34,939 nucleotides of DNA from Gammaproteobacteria bacterium (lineage in GTDB: Bacteria > Pseudomonadota > Gammaproteobacteria > Pseudomonadales > Pseudomonadaceae), in NCBI GenBank assembly GCA_018827205.1, contig JAHJXZ010000265.1:1-34939 (forward strand). The letters are read 5' to 3'. This document shows positions 7,257 to 16,294 of the stretch, piece after piece. The notes below the pieces were generated by a model. It worked only from the letters and a program-made list of their open reading frames with translations, made no database searches and was not told where the DNA came from. Position 1 is the stretch's first letter, and each line of letters opens with the position of its first letter. The position numbers and the translations under genes were made by a program.

Positions 7257-7946
7257 ATGGTTGGCAAGAACATCCTGATCGTCGATGACGAAGCACCGAT
7301 CCGTGAAATGATCGCCGTGGCCCTGGAAATGGCCGGTTACGAGTGCCTGGAAGCGGAGAATACCCAGCAGGCGCACGCCATCATCGTCGACCGCAAACCC
7401 GATCTGATCCTGCTCGACTGGATGCTCCCCGGCACCAGCGGTATCGAACTGGCGCGGCGCCTCAAGCGCGATGAGCTGACCGGCGACATCCCGATCATCA
7501 TGCTCACCGCCAAGGGCGAAGAGGACAACAAGATCCAGGGCCTGGAAGTCGGCGCCGACGACTACATCACCAAACCGTTCTCCCCGCGCGAACTGGTCGC
7601 ACGTCTGAAGGCGGTGCTGCGCCGCGCCGGCCCAATCGACAGCGAAGGGCCGATCGAAGTCGGCGGCTTGCTGCTCGACCCGGTCAGCCATCGCGTCACC
7701 ATCGACGGCAAACCCGCCGAGATGGGCCCCACCGAATACCGCCTGCTGCAGTTCTTTATGACCCACCAGGAACGCGCCTACACCCGCGGCCAGCTGCTCG
7801 ACCAAGTCTGGGGTGGCAATGTGTATGTCGAGGAGCGCACCGTCGACGTGCATATCCGCCGCCTGCGCAAAGCCCTTGGCGAGGTTTACGAAAACCTGGT
7901 GCAGACTGTACGTGGCACGGGTTACCGTTTCTCCACCAAGAGCTGA
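7257..7946 (+). CDS. phoB: Phosphate regulon response regulator PhoB (229 aa)
   Basis: A transcription activator of phosphate-starvation genes. The receiver domain (about residues 1-120) has the acidic pocket VDDE, phosphoacceptor D54 in ILLDWMLPG, a conserved Thr in [11 protein letters not shown] and Lys in DDYITKPFS. The C-terminal OmpR/PhoB winged helix (about 130-229) ends with [15 protein letters not shown] and VRGTGYRFS. Length is exactly typical. It is preceded by its own PHO box and followed by phoR after a 31-base gap. PHO boxes matching its binding pattern also occur before pstS and pstC in this window. Confidence 0.97.
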   Translation: MVGKNILIVDDEAPIREMIAVALEMAGYECLEAENTQQAHAIIVDRKPDLILLDWMLPGTSGIELARRLKRDELTGDIPIIMLTAKGEEDNKIQGLEVGADDYITKPFSPRELVARLKAVLRRAGPIDSEGPIEVGGLLLDPVSHRVTIDGKPAEMGPTEYRLLQFFMTHQERAYTRGQLLDQVWGGNVYVEERTVDVHIRRLRKALGEVYENLVQTVRGTGYRFSTKS

Positions 7947-7977
7947 GCCCCTGCACGACCTGGCAACCATGGATTGA

Positions 7978-9303
7978 TTGGCGGATGAGTTTGAATTGAA
8001 TCAAGACTGGCACGGCCCCCTGATACGTCGCTTATTGCTACTGGTCGGTGTTTGTCTGCTGCTTGGACTGATCACCGGCGAATACGCCTGGGCGCTGGTG
8101 CTCGGTCTGACCGGCTACCTTGGCTGGCACCTGCAGCAACTGCTGCGCCTGCACAAATGGCTGCGCACCCGCCAAGGTGACGAAGCGCCGCCCGATGGCT
8201 ACGGCCTGTGGGGCGAAGTGTTCGATAGCATCTATCACCTGCAGCGCCGCGACCAAAAGGTCCGTGGCCGCCTACAGGCAGTGATCGACCGCGTGCAGGA
8301 GTCCACCGCGGCACTGAAAGATGCAGTGATCATGCTCGACCGCGACGGCAATCTGGAGTGGTGGAACATCGCAGCAGAAAAGCTGCTAGGCCTGAAAACC
8401 CCTCAAGACAGCGGCCAGCAGATCACCAACCTGGTGCGCGACCCGCGCTTTATCGAATATTTCGAGAACCACAATTACAACGAGCCGCTGGAGCTGCCCT
8501 CACCGGTCAGCGACCGTCTGCGCCTGCAATTCCATATCACCCAGTACGGCAACCGTGAGCACCTGATGCTGGTGCGTGACATCACCCGCCTTTATCAGCT
8601 GGAGCAAATGCGCAAGGACTTCGTCGCCAACGTCTCCCACGAGCTGCGCACGCCGCTGACGGTGATCTCCGGTTATCTGGAAACCCTGTTAGACAACGTC
8701 GAGGACGTTAATCCGCGCTGGCTTCGCGCCCTGCAGCAAATGCAGCAGCAAGGCGGACGCATGCAGAACCTGCTCAATGACCTGCTGTTGCTGGCCAAGC
8801 TGGAAGCCACCGACTACCCCTCGGACAACCAGCCGGTGGCCGTCGACCTGCTGCTGCTAAGCATCAAGAACGATGCCCAGGCTTTGTCCGGCGAGCGTCA
8901 TCACCGCATCAGCCTGGAAGCGGACCCGCACCTCAAGCTCAAGGGCAGCGAGGCGGAGCTGCGCAGCGCCTTCTCCAACCTGGTGTTCAACGCCGTCAAA
9001 TACACCCCGGACGAGGGCGAGATCCGGGTCCGCTGGTGGGGCGATGAACAGGGCGCGCACCTCAGCGTGCAGGACAGCGGCCTGGGCATCGAGGCCAAAC
9101 ACTTGCCACGCCTGACCGAACGTTTCTACCGGGTCGACTCCAGCCGCGCCAGCAACACCGGCGGCACCGGCCTGGGCCTGGCCATCGTCAAGCATGTGCT
9201 GCTGCGCCACCGCGCGCGGCTGGATATCGTCAGCAGCCTGGGCAAGGGCAGCACCTTCACCTGCCATTTTCCATCGCTGCAAGTGGTACGGCGCGGTCAG
9301 TAA
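7978..9303 (+). CDS. phoR: Phosphate regulon sensor histidine kinase PhoR (441 aa)
   Basis: This inner-membrane kinase phosphorylates PhoB when Pst signalling falls. The order is two close transmembrane segments (about residues 18-50) with almost no periplasmic loop, a charged linker, a PAS domain (about 100-200), the HisKA H-box FVANVSHELRTPLTVI with phospho-His 221, and an ATPase domain with the N box (FNAVKYTP), DSGLGIE and GGTGLGLAIVKH. The start is uncertain: TTG at 7978 is proposed, but TTG at 7996 (435 aa), preceded by GGATGAG, is equally possible; an ATG at 7969 is stopped two codons later. It is co-oriented with phoB. Confidence 0.95.
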   Translation: MADEFELNQDWHGPLIRRLLLLVGVCLLLGLITGEYAWALVLGLTGYLGWHLQQLLRLHKWLRTRQGDEAPPDGYGLWGEVFDSIYHLQRRDQKVRGRLQAVIDRVQESTAALKDAVIMLDRDGNLEWWNIAAEKLLGLKTPQDSGQQITNLVRDPRFIEYFENHNYNEPLELPSPVSDRLRLQFHITQYGNREHLMLVRDITRLYQLEQMRKDFVANVSHELRTPLTVISGYLETLLDNVEDVNPRWLRALQQMQQQGGRMQNLLNDLLLLAKLEATDYPSDNQPVAVDLLLLSIKNDAQALSGERHHRISLEADPHLKLKGSEAELRSAFSNLVFNAVKYTPDEGEIRVRWWGDEQGAHLSVQDSGLGIEAKHLPRLTERFYRVDSSRASNTGGTGLGLAIVKHVLLRHRARLDIVSSLGKGSTFTCHFPSLQVVRRGQ

Positions 9304-9372
9304 CCGCGGCGTACTTGCAAAGCCGGCAGCCAGCCCCCACCCTTTAGCCGTCATTCACTACCCGAACCCTCT

Positions 9373-10713
9373 ATGGACCCCTCCACGAGTTACGTCGCCA
9401 GCAACTATTTCGCCGATTTCGGCCTCGTCCTCTTCGCCCTGTTTCTGGTGCTGCTCAACGGCTTCTTCGTTGCCGCCGAGTTCGCCATTGTTCGCTTACG
9501 TGCCACCAAGGTCGATACCTTGGCCGAAGCCCACGGCTGGCGCGGGCATATCCTGCGCACCGTACACAACCAGATGGACGCCTACCTGTCGGCCTGCCAG
9601 CTCGGCATCACCCTGGCCTCCCTCGGCCTCGGCTGGGTCGGCGAACCCGCCTTTGCCCACCTGCTCGAACCGCTGCTCGCCGGCATCGGCATTGAGTCAC
9701 CGAAGCTGGTGCACGGCATCGCCTTCTTCAGTGCCTTTGCGATCATTTCCTATCTGCATATCGTGGTCGGCGAACTAGCCCCCAAGTCCTGGGCCATCCG
9801 CAAACCCGAGCTGCTCTCGCTGTGGACGGCCGTGCCGTTGTACCTGTTCTACTGGGCCATGTACCCGGCGATCTTCCTGCTCAACGCCAGCGCCAACGCC
9901 ATTCTGCGCGTGGCTGGCCAGGGCGAGCCGGGCCCACACCATGAACACCATTACAGTCGCGACGAGCTCAAGCTGATCCTCCACTCCAGCCGCGCCAGTG
10001 ACCCCAGCGATCAGGACATGCGTGTGCTGGCCTCGGCCGTGGAGCTGGGCGAGTTGGAAGTAGTGGACTGGGCCAACTCCCGCGAGGACTTGGTTTACCT
10101 ACCGCTGACCGCTGCCTTGGATGAAGTATTCAGCGTATTCCGCCGGCACAAGTACAGCCGCTACCCGATCTACGACGAGACCAGCGGCGAGTATGTCGGC
10201 GTATTGCATATCAAGGATCTGCTGTTGCACCTGTCGCTGCTGGAGATGCTGCCCTCGGCACTGAAACTGGCTGACCTAATGCACCCTGTTGAACGCGTCG
10301 GCCGGCACATGCCGCTGTCCAGCCTGCTAGAACAATTCCGCATGGGTGGTTCGCACTTTGCCTTGGTTGAGGAGGCCGACGGCAAGGTAATTGGCTACCT
10401 GACCATGGAAGACGTGCTGGAAGCCCTGGTCGGCGATATTCAGGACGAACACCGCAAGGCCGAACGCGGCATCCTCGCCTACCAGCCGGGCAAGCTGCTG
10501 GTACGCGGCGATACACCACTGGCTAAAGTCGAACGCCTGCTCGGTGTCGACCTTGATCACGTCGAGGCGGAAACCCTGGCCGGACTGATCTACGAGACCC
10601 TCAAGCGCATGCCCGAGGAAGAGGAAGTGCTGGACGTCGACGGCCTGCGCATCATCGTCAAGAAGATGAAAGGGCCGAAGATCGTTCTGGCCAAGGTGCT
10701 GAAGCAGGACTGA
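9373..10713 (+). CDS. CNNM/CBS/CorC-type membrane protein, hemolysin-related family (446 aa)
   Basis: The N-terminal DUF21/CNNM membrane domain (about residues 15-200) has several hydrophobic segments and the family signature LNGFFVAAEFAIVRLR. It is followed by two CBS motifs (about 220-345; HKYSRYPIYDETSGEYVGVLHIKDLL and GYLTMEDVLEALVGDIQDEH) and a C-terminal CorC/HlyC domain (about 360-440; LAGLIYETLKRMPEEEE). Such proteins are linked to magnesium or other divalent cation export; direct hemolysin activity is not expected. It lies 69 bases after phoR, a position conserved in pseudomonads as I recall, but no PHO box precedes it. A regulatory link to phosphate is unproven. Confidence 0.9.
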   Translation: MDPSTSYVASNYFADFGLVLFALFLVLLNGFFVAAEFAIVRLRATKVDTLAEAHGWRGHILRTVHNQMDAYLSACQLGITLASLGLGWVGEPAFAHLLEPLLAGIGIESPKLVHGIAFFSAFAIISYLHIVVGELAPKSWAIRKPELLSLWTAVPLYLFYWAMYPAIFLLNASANAILRVAGQGEPGPHHEHHYSRDELKLILHSSRASDPSDQDMRVLASAVELGELEVVDWANSREDLVYLPLTAALDEVFSVFRRHKYSRYPIYDETSGEYVGVLHIKDLLLHLSLLEMLPSALKLADLMHPVERVGRHMPLSSLLEQFRMGGSHFALVEEADGKVIGYLTMEDVLEALVGDIQDEHRKAERGILAYQPGKLLVRGDTPLAKVERLLGVDLDHVEAETLAGLIYETLKRMPEEEEVLDVDGLRIIVKKMKGPKIVLAKVLKQD

Positions 10714-10723
10714 GGCAGCTAGA

Positions 10724-10758
10724 CGTAGGTTGGCGCTGAGTAGCGAGCCCAACCTACG
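10724..10758. repeat. Dispersed palindromic repeat, well-formed copy
   Basis: CGTAGGTTGG (10724-10733) pairs with CCAACCTACG (10749-10758). The centre contains a small nested hairpin (CGCT-GAGT-AGCG), giving a cruciform-like shape. It sits in the convergent gap after the CNNM/CorC gene. It resembles REP-like intergenic palindromes common in pseudomonads and is related to the element at 6170-6211. Confidence 0.7.
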
Positions 10759-10841
10759 ACTGCGCAAGAGGCTTTAGCCGCGGACCCTTAGCGCATTATC
10801 AACCGCGATGGCCAAGGGGCCCCTGCCCTGCCGAAATCGAC

Positions 10842-11738
10842 TTATTCGCCGCCCACGGCAAAGTTGGGCAGGCTGTTGACTGGCTGGGCGAAGTTGAAGG
10901 GGATCGACTCCAGCGCCAGACCGACATTGCGCTGCACCACGAAGTGCAGGTGCGGGCCGGTGCTGTTGCCGGTATTGCCGGAGCGCGCGAGCATGCTACC
11001 AACACCGACCCGGCTACCTTCTTGCACAGCCACCGAACCCTTCATCAGGTGCAGGTAGACGCCCATGGTGCCGTCGTCATGCAGGATGCGCACATAGTTG
11101 CCGGAGGGGTTGTTACCACGCCCACTCTGTCGATTCTCGGTCTTCACCACGATGCCACTGCGCGCCGCGACAATCGGCGTGCCTTCGGGCATGGCGATAT
11201 CCATGGCGTAACGGCCTTTCGGGGTGAAGTGGCTGTACTGGCCATTGGCGCCCTGGGTCAGGCGAAACGGGCCGCCGCGCCACGGCAGCGGATAGCTCTT
11301 CTGCGTCGGCAGCAGGCGCGGATCGCCCATGGCGTAGCGCAGCTTGGGCGTATAACGCATGGGTTTGCTGGCATCGCGCGGGGCCAGGGTAGCTAGGCGG
11401 ATATTGCTGCGCGGCGGCAGCACCCAGCTGATCGGCTTGTTCGGCACGCCAGTGACGTTATTCGTGGCCACCAGGCGAAGCTCAATCTGTACCGGTGCGT
11501 GCAGGTCATTACGCACCAGCAGGGTTTCACCGGCCTCGTGCTTCTTGGTTTCCAGCTTTACCTGGTTATCCAGGCGCTCAACCATACGGTCGCTAAACAC
11601 GAAGACTTGCGCACCGGGCGCAGCCTGATCGGTATAGGTGACCACACCGTTGGCATCGGTGTACTTGTAAATAGTCAACGCCATTGCCTGGCCGGCAAGG
11701 GTCAACAAACTGCATAGAAGTATCAAACGCCCTAGCAT
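10842..11738 (-). CDS. Exported M23 (LytM) family peptidase with N-terminal DUF4124 (298 aa)
   Basis: A probable periplasmic cell-wall endopeptidase or regulator of amidases. A signal peptide (LGRLILLCSLLTLAGQAMA, about residues 1-20) is followed by a DUF4124 segment (IYKYTDANGVVTYTDQ), a beta-rich linker and a LytM domain from about residue 165. Metal-site signatures are YAMDIAMPEGTPI, the VYLHLMKGS histidine and the GPHLHF motif. It belongs to the YSH...YAxD variant of M23, where the first histidine lies further from the aspartate. It is convergent with the CNNM/CorC gene. The substrate is unknown. Confidence 0.88.
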   Translation of the reverse strand: MLGRLILLCSLLTLAGQAMALTIYKYTDANGVVTYTDQAAPGAQVFVFSDRMVERLDNQVKLETKKHEAGETLLVRNDLHAPVQIELRLVATNNVTGVPNKPISWVLPPRSNIRLATLAPRDASKPMRYTPKLRYAMGDPRLLPTQKSYPLPWRGGPFRLTQGANGQYSHFTPKGRYAMDIAMPEGTPIVAARSGIVVKTENRQSGRGNNPSGNYVRILHDDGTMGVYLHLMKGSVAVQEGSRVGVGSMLARSGNTGNSTGPHLHFVVQRNVGLALESIPFNFAQPVNSLPNFAVGGE

Positions 11739-11863
11739 AACGACTCAGATCTTATGATTTGCCTGTGCGGATCGTTGAGATTAGCAGTCGATCACGCAGC
11801 AAGCGAACCGGGGGGCCAGGGTTGTGAGCCATCTCGCATGCACCGGTGGTGTGCTAAACCTGC

Positions 11864-12775
11864 TCAGGCGCCAGGACTGAAGTGCTTCTGCGCAGTACCC
11901 CGGGCGATCAGGCGCGAGATGTAATCGAGCTTCTGTGGATCGCGGTCAACGAACCTGAAGGTCAATTGCAGCCACTCGCTGTCGGGTTTTGGCTCGAAGG
12001 CCGCGACGGCATGCAGGTAACCGTTGAGTCGCGCGGTTTCCGCCGCCTCGCCCTGCTCCAGATCGAGTACTGCGCTTTCCAGCACCTGCGGCAGCTCCTC
12101 AGTCCGTTTGACCACCAGCAGCGCTTCCTTGAGGCTCAGCGCCTTGATCACACAGGACATGGTGGCGCCACCGGGTAACCGTAACTGCCCCTGGCCACGC
12201 CCGCTGGGCGCGCTGGCAGCCGCTGTTTTGGCAGCAGGCTTACCAGCAAAGGCCGCGGCGGCTTGCACCGCTGGCCCTGCTGCCGGTTTAACAACGTCAG
12301 CCTTGCCGCCGGTCAGAGCAGACAGCGAGTCGTTGGCGAACGAGCCGCTGCTGAGCATTTTTGGCGGCGCACTGGACATCAGTGCCTGCAATTTGCCGGC
12401 GCGGCTGAGGGCCTTCTTCACCTTGGTGATCAGTTGTTCGCTGGAAAAGGGTTTGCCGATAAAGTCGGAAACGCCAGCCTGAATAGCCTGCACGACGTTT
12501 TCCTTATCACCGCGGCTGGTAACCATGATGAACGGGACGATCTTCAGGGCTTCTTGTTCGCGGCACCAGGTAAGCAGTTCCAGGCCGGACATTTCCGGCA
12601 TTTCCCAGTCACAGAGAATCAGGTCAACCGGCTGACGCGTCAGCATCTGCAGGGCTTTGCGCCCGTTGACGGCTTCCTCGATCTGGATGCCTGGAAAGTG
12701 GTCGCGCAAACCCTTTTTCACCAAATCGCGGATAAAGGTTGCGTCGTCCACTACCAGCACGCTGACTTTACTCAT
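11864..12775 (-). CDS. Response regulator with receiver domain and PilZ-like C-terminal domain (303 aa)
   Basis: The receiver domain (residues 1-125) has VDDA, phosphoacceptor D56 in LILCDWEMPE, Thr in IMVTSRGDKE and Lys in DFIGKPFSSE. A long Ala/Pro/Lys-rich linker (about 135-205) leads to a C-terminal domain containing RLPGGATMSCVIKALSLKEALLV and QLTFRFVDRDPQKLDYISRLIAR, which resembles the end of PilZ-type domains. I do not see an intact RxxxR plus DxSxxG c-di-GMP signature, so ligand binding is doubtful. There is no partner kinase next door. Its position between the M23 gene and phoU matches the pseudomonad arrangement I remember. The target process is unknown. Confidence 0.8.
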   Translation of the reverse strand: MSKVSVLVVDDATFIRDLVKKGLRDHFPGIQIEEAVNGRKALQMLTRQPVDLILCDWEMPEMSGLELLTWCREQEALKIVPFIMVTSRGDKENVVQAIQAGVSDFIGKPFSSEQLITKVKKALSRAGKLQALMSSAPPKMLSSGSFANDSLSALTGGKADVVKPAAGPAVQAAAAFAGKPAAKTAAASAPSGRGQGQLRLPGGATMSCVIKALSLKEALLVVKRTEELPQVLESAVLDLEQGEAAETARLNGYLHAVAAFEPKPDSEWLQLTFRFVDRDPQKLDYISRLIARGTAQKHFSPGA

Positions 12776-12884
12776 CGGCCACTCCTGTTCTGATGGCCTT
12801 AAGCATAGTCACGGCTACTGGCCAAAGGCCAACCGAAATGCACCATATGTCGCGATCACGTGCATCTTTGCCATGCAGGGCCGC

Positions 12885-12910
12885 ACGGGCAGCGTGACAA
12901 CGCCGCCCGT
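12885..12910 (-). terminator. Hairpin after phoU, end of the pst operon
   Basis: ACGGGCAGCGT (12885-12895) and ACGCCGCCCGT (12900-12910) form an 11-bp stem, with one G-U wobble in the minus-strand RNA, around a 4-base loop. It lies 11 bases past the phoU stop. There is no T run, so termination may be partial or need Rho. Confidence 0.55.
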
Positions 12911-12920
12911 AACAGACAAC

Positions 12921-13652
12921 TCAGTTGCCCTTGTTGGTGCCCTGCACTTCTTCCTGCATGCGAGTCAGGCCGATGTGTTTGACGTCGGTGCCGCGTACCA
13001 GGTAGATCACCAGTTCGGCGATATTGCGGGCGTGGTCGCCGATACGCTCCAGTGAACGCAGGGCCCAGATGATGTTGAGCACGCGCGCGATCGAACGCGG
13101 GTCTTCCATCATGTAGGTGATCAATTCACGCAGGGCGGTCTTGTACTCACGGTCAACGGTCTTGTCGTATTGGGCGACCGACAGCGCCAAGTCGGCGTCG
13201 AAGCGGGCAAAAGCATCCAGCGCCTCTTGCACCATCTTGCGCACCTGATCGCCGATATGCCGCACTTCAACGTAGCCACGCGGCGCTTCGCCTTCTTCGC
13301 ACAGCAGGATCGCGCGCTTGGCGATCTTGGTGGCTTCGTCGCCGATGCGCTCAAGATCGATCACTGACTTGGAAATACTGATGATCAACCGCAGGTCAGA
13401 GGCTGCCGGCTGACGACGAGCGAGAATGCGTACGCATTCTTCGTCGATGTTGCGCTCCATCTGGTTGATCTGGTCATCGATCTCGCGCACCTGCTGAGCC
13501 AGGCCGGAGTCGGCGTCGATCAGCGCGGTAACCGCGTCGTTGACCTGCTTCTCGACCAGGCCGCCCATGGCCAGCAGGTGACTGCGCACCTCCTCCAGCT
13601 CGACGTTGAATTGCTGGGAGATATGCTGGGTAAGGTTTTCTTTGTTGATCAT
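12921..13652 (-). CDS. phoU: Phosphate transport regulator PhoU (243 aa)
   Basis: PhoU couples the Pst transporter to PhoR and keeps the regulon off when phosphate is plentiful. The product is a three-helix-bundle repeat protein; each half carries the acidic metal-binding motif, seen as ISISKSVIDLERIGDEATKIA and WALRSLERIGDHARNIAELV. I take ATG at 13652 (MINKENLTQHISQQ), with AAGGG at good distance; the upstream TTG is less likely. The length agrees with pseudomonad PhoU. It is the last gene of pstC-pstA-pstB-phoU, 52 bases after pstB. Confidence 0.97.
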   Translation of the reverse strand: MINKENLTQHISQQFNVELEEVRSHLLAMGGLVEKQVNDAVTALIDADSGLAQQVREIDDQINQMERNIDEECVRILARRQPAASDLRLIISISKSVIDLERIGDEATKIAKRAILLCEEGEAPRGYVEVRHIGDQVRKMVQEALDAFARFDADLALSVAQYDKTVDREYKTALRELITYMMEDPRSIARVLNIIWALRSLERIGDHARNIAELVIYLVRGTDVKHIGLTRMQEEVQGTNKGN

Positions 13653-13704
13653 GTGCAAACCCTTGGTTTAACCGGATACGTGTCGACAGGAAATGGGCTT
13701 GCCA

Positions 13705-14538
13705 TCAACCGTAACGACCGGTGATGTAGTCCTCTGTCTGCTTCTTCGCCGGGTTGGTGAACAGCGTATCGGTATCACCAAACTCGATCAGTTTGCCCAT
13801 GTACATAAACGCCGTGTAATCCGAGACCCGCGCCGCTTGCTGCATGTTGTGGGTAACGATGACGATGGTGTACTTAGATTTCAGTTCGTAGATCAGCTCT
13901 TCGACTTTCAGCGTGGAAATCGGGTCGAGCGCCGAGCACGGCTCATCGAGCAGCAGCACTTCCGGCTGCACCGCGACGGTACGAGCGATGATCAAACGTT
14001 GTTGCTGGCCGCCAGAAAGGCCAAGGGCGGAGTCATGCAGGCGGTCTTTAACCTCGTCCCACAACGCCGCGTTCTTCAGCGACAACTCCACGGCTTCATC
14101 GAGTACGCGCTTCTGGTTGATACCCTGAATACGCAGGCCGTACACCACGTTCTCGTAGATGCTCTTGGGGAACGGGTTAGGCTTCTGGAACACCATACCG
14201 ACACGGCGGCGCAGCTCGGCCACGTCCTCACCCTTACGGTAAATGTTGCGGCCATCGAGGTTGATTTCCCCTTCTACACGGCAGCCATCAACCAGGTCGT
14301 TCATCCGGTTGAAAGTGCGCAGCAGAGTCGACTTACCGCAACCGGACGGCCCGATAAACGCAGTAACGCGCTGCCTGGGAATGGTCATCTGCACATCGAA
14401 CAACGCCTGCTTGTCGCCGTAGAACAGGTTCAGGCCTGGTACGTCGATGGCTACTTGCTCATTGGCCATGTTCAGGCCCTGGCGGTCGCGGCCAAGGGCC
14501 GCCATGTCGATACCGTGTGTATGTGTTTCGTGCTGCAT
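13705..14538 (-). CDS. pstB: Phosphate ABC transporter ATP-binding protein PstB (277 aa)
   Basis: This cytoplasmic ATPase drives high-affinity phosphate import. It has Walker [10 protein letters not shown] (residues 63-71), the Q-loop region [12 protein letters not shown], the ABC signature LSGGQQQR, Walker [13 protein letters not shown] and the switch histidine in VIVTHNM. The roughly 20-residue His-containing N-terminal extension before the ABC core is usual for Pseudomonas PstB. It is in operon with pstA (64-base gap) and phoU. Confidence 0.98.
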   Translation of the reverse strand: MQHETHTHGIDMAALGRDRQGLNMANEQVAIDVPGLNLFYGDKQALFDVQMTIPRQRVTAFIGPSGCGKSTLLRTFNRMNDLVDGCRVEGEINLDGRNIYRKGEDVAELRRRVGMVFQKPNPFPKSIYENVVYGLRIQGINQKRVLDEAVELSLKNAALWDEVKDRLHDSALGLSGGQQQRLIIARTVAVQPEVLLLDEPCSALDPISTLKVEELIYELKSKYTIVIVTHNMQQAARVSDYTAFMYMGKLIEFGDTDTLFTNPAKKQTEDYITGRYG

Positions 14539-14602
14539 GGGATGCTCCCTACGCTAACAAATGCTTTAAGCCGCCGCGGCCCAGCGGGCCGCGGCGCGAT
14601 GA

Positions 14603-16279
14603 TTAGTGATCCAGCGCCTTGTACTTCTCGCGCAGGTGGTTGCGGATATAAACCGCCGCCATGTTCAGCACCACGATGACCAACACCAGCAGCAGCGCGG
14701 TGGCGTACACCAGCGGCCGCGCGGCCTCCACGTTAGGGCTCTGGAAGCCGACGTCGTAGATATGGAAGCCCAGGTGCATGATCTTCTGGTCAAGGTGCAG
14801 GTAGGGATAGTTAGCGTCGAGCGGCAAGCTCGGGGCCAGCTTGACCACGCCCACCAGCATCAACGGCGCCACTTCACCTGCTGCACGCGCTACAGCGAGA
14901 ATCAGACCGGTCATCATCGCCGGGCTGGCCATTGGCAGCACCACGCGCCAGAGGGTTTCCACCTTGGTCGCACCGAGGGCCAGAGAGCCTTCACGCACAG
15001 CCCGCGGAATACGCGCCAGGCCTTCTTCGGTGGCGACGATCACCACCGGCAAAGTGAGAATGGCCAGCGTTAGCGAGGCCCACATCAGACCTGGCGTACC
15101 GAAGGTCGGTGCCGGGGCTGCTTCCGGGAAGAACATACGGTCCAGCGAGCCGCCCAGTACGTACACAAAGAACCCCAGGCCAAACACGCCGTAGACAATC
15201 GCCGGGACGCCCGCCAGGTTGTTTACCGCGATGCGGATCACCCGGGTCAGCGGGCCCTGCTTGGCGTATTCGCGCAGATAGATAGCTGCTACCACACCGA
15301 ACGGGGTAACGATCACAGCCATAATCAGGGTCATCATTACCGTGCCGAAAATTGCCGGGAAGATACCGCCCTCGGTGTTAGCCTCACGCGGGTCATCGCT
15401 GACAAATTCCCACAGCTTGGCGAAGTAGAAACTCAGCTTGTCCAGAGGCCCCATGGCATTGGGCTGGTAGGCCCTTACCACTTTGCCCAGACTCAGGGTC
15501 ACTTCACGGCCCTCAACGGTTTTTACCGTGATGCTGTCGCGGTTGAACGCCTGATTGAGTGCAACCAGCTCGGTTTCCAGCACCTTGTACTCGGCATCCC
15601 ACTGCGCACGCTCGGCATCCAGCTCAGCCTGGGCGACATCGTCCAACTTGCCTTGCAATTCGAGGCGACGGGTTTTCAGGCGGATGCGCTCCAGTCCGGC
15701 GTTAATCCGGCCAATGTCTTTTTTCTCGACACGCACCAGCTTGGCGTGCAGATCATCGACCCGATCGACTCGCGTCTGCATTTCAGCCCAGCTGGCATCA
15801 CCCTCGGCAACCAGCTGACCTTCCTGTTTGACGTTGACCAGGTAGCCATAGAGATTGCCCCACTCCCGGCGCTCAAAGGCGGTCAACTGCTCCGGGGTGC
15901 GCTGATTGCTCAGCCACTCACCTACCACCCAGGTAAAATCCGCACCGTAGATGTCGCGGTTACCGACCTTGAACAGCTCGCGGGTCATAAACTCGCCGCC
16001 CTTAACGTCGACCGGCAAACCGGAAGCGGCCAAGCGCGCGCGCGGCACCTCTTCAATTTGAGTGATCTCGCCAGCCATCACCTTGGCTTCCTGGCCGGGT
16101 ACCCGATAGTCGACCTCGACTAGGTCAGCCGGCCAAAAATGGCCAAGGCCGCGTACCGCGATCACCATCATCAGACCCAGGGTCATGATCACAGCGATCG
16201 ATACGGCACCAGCATTCATCCAGATCCAGGGCGTACCGCTCTTGAACCAGGTTTTCAGGTTGTTCTGCTTCACGGACAT
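14603..16279 (-). CDS. pstA: Phosphate ABC transporter permease PstA, extended form (558 aa)
   Basis: A membrane subunit of the Pst importer. After a first transmembrane helix (about residues 22-45), a roughly 260-residue non-membrane insertion follows, with a heptad-rich predicted coiled coil (about 165-250, many E/K/R/L). The permease core then runs from about residue 305 to the end and contains the coupling motif EGLARIPRAVREGSLALGAT. E. coli PstA is about half this length. The large insert is a known feature of pseudomonad PstA, and its function is unclear. It lies 15 bases after pstC and was probably co-translated with it. Confidence 0.96.
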   Translation of the reverse strand: MSVKQNNLKTWFKSGTPWIWMNAGAVSIAVIMTLGLMMVIAVRGLGHFWPADLVEVDYRVPGQEAKVMAGEITQIEEVPRARLAASGLPVDVKGGEFMTRELFKVGNRDIYGADFTWVVGEWLSNQRTPEQLTAFERREWGNLYGYLVNVKQEGQLVAEGDASWAEMQTRVDRVDDLHAKLVRVEKKDIGRINAGLERIRLKTRRLELQGKLDDVAQAELDAERAQWDAEYKVLETELVALNQAFNRDSITVKTVEGREVTLSLGKVVRAYQPNAMGPLDKLSFYFAKLWEFVSDDPREANTEGGIFPAIFGTVMMTLIMAVIVTPFGVVAAIYLREYAKQGPLTRVIRIAVNNLAGVPAIVYGVFGLGFFVYVLGGSLDRMFFPEAAPAPTFGTPGLMWASLTLAILTLPVVIVATEEGLARIPRAVREGSLALGATKVETLWRVVLPMASPAMMTGLILAVARAAGEVAPLMLVGVVKLAPSLPLDANYPYLHLDQKIMHLGFHIYDVGFQSPNVEAARPLVYATALLLVLVIVVLNMAAVYIRNHLREKYKALDH

Positions 16280-16294
16280 ATACCTTCCTGAGCC

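Noticed and set aside
7969..7977. ATG at 7969 as the phoR start
   Set aside because: It meets a stop after two codons, before the kinase frame; a TTG start is needed.
11100..11260. The M23 peptidase lacks the usual HxxxD metal motif (RYAMD instead)
   Set aside because: The YSH...YAxD arrangement is, to my knowledge, a regular variant of M23 proteins in gammaproteobacteria, so it is probably not an inactivated enzyme.
13693..14679. 328-aa open frame opposite pstB
   Set aside because: It lies antisense to the strongly conserved pstB, with composition expected of a shadow frame.
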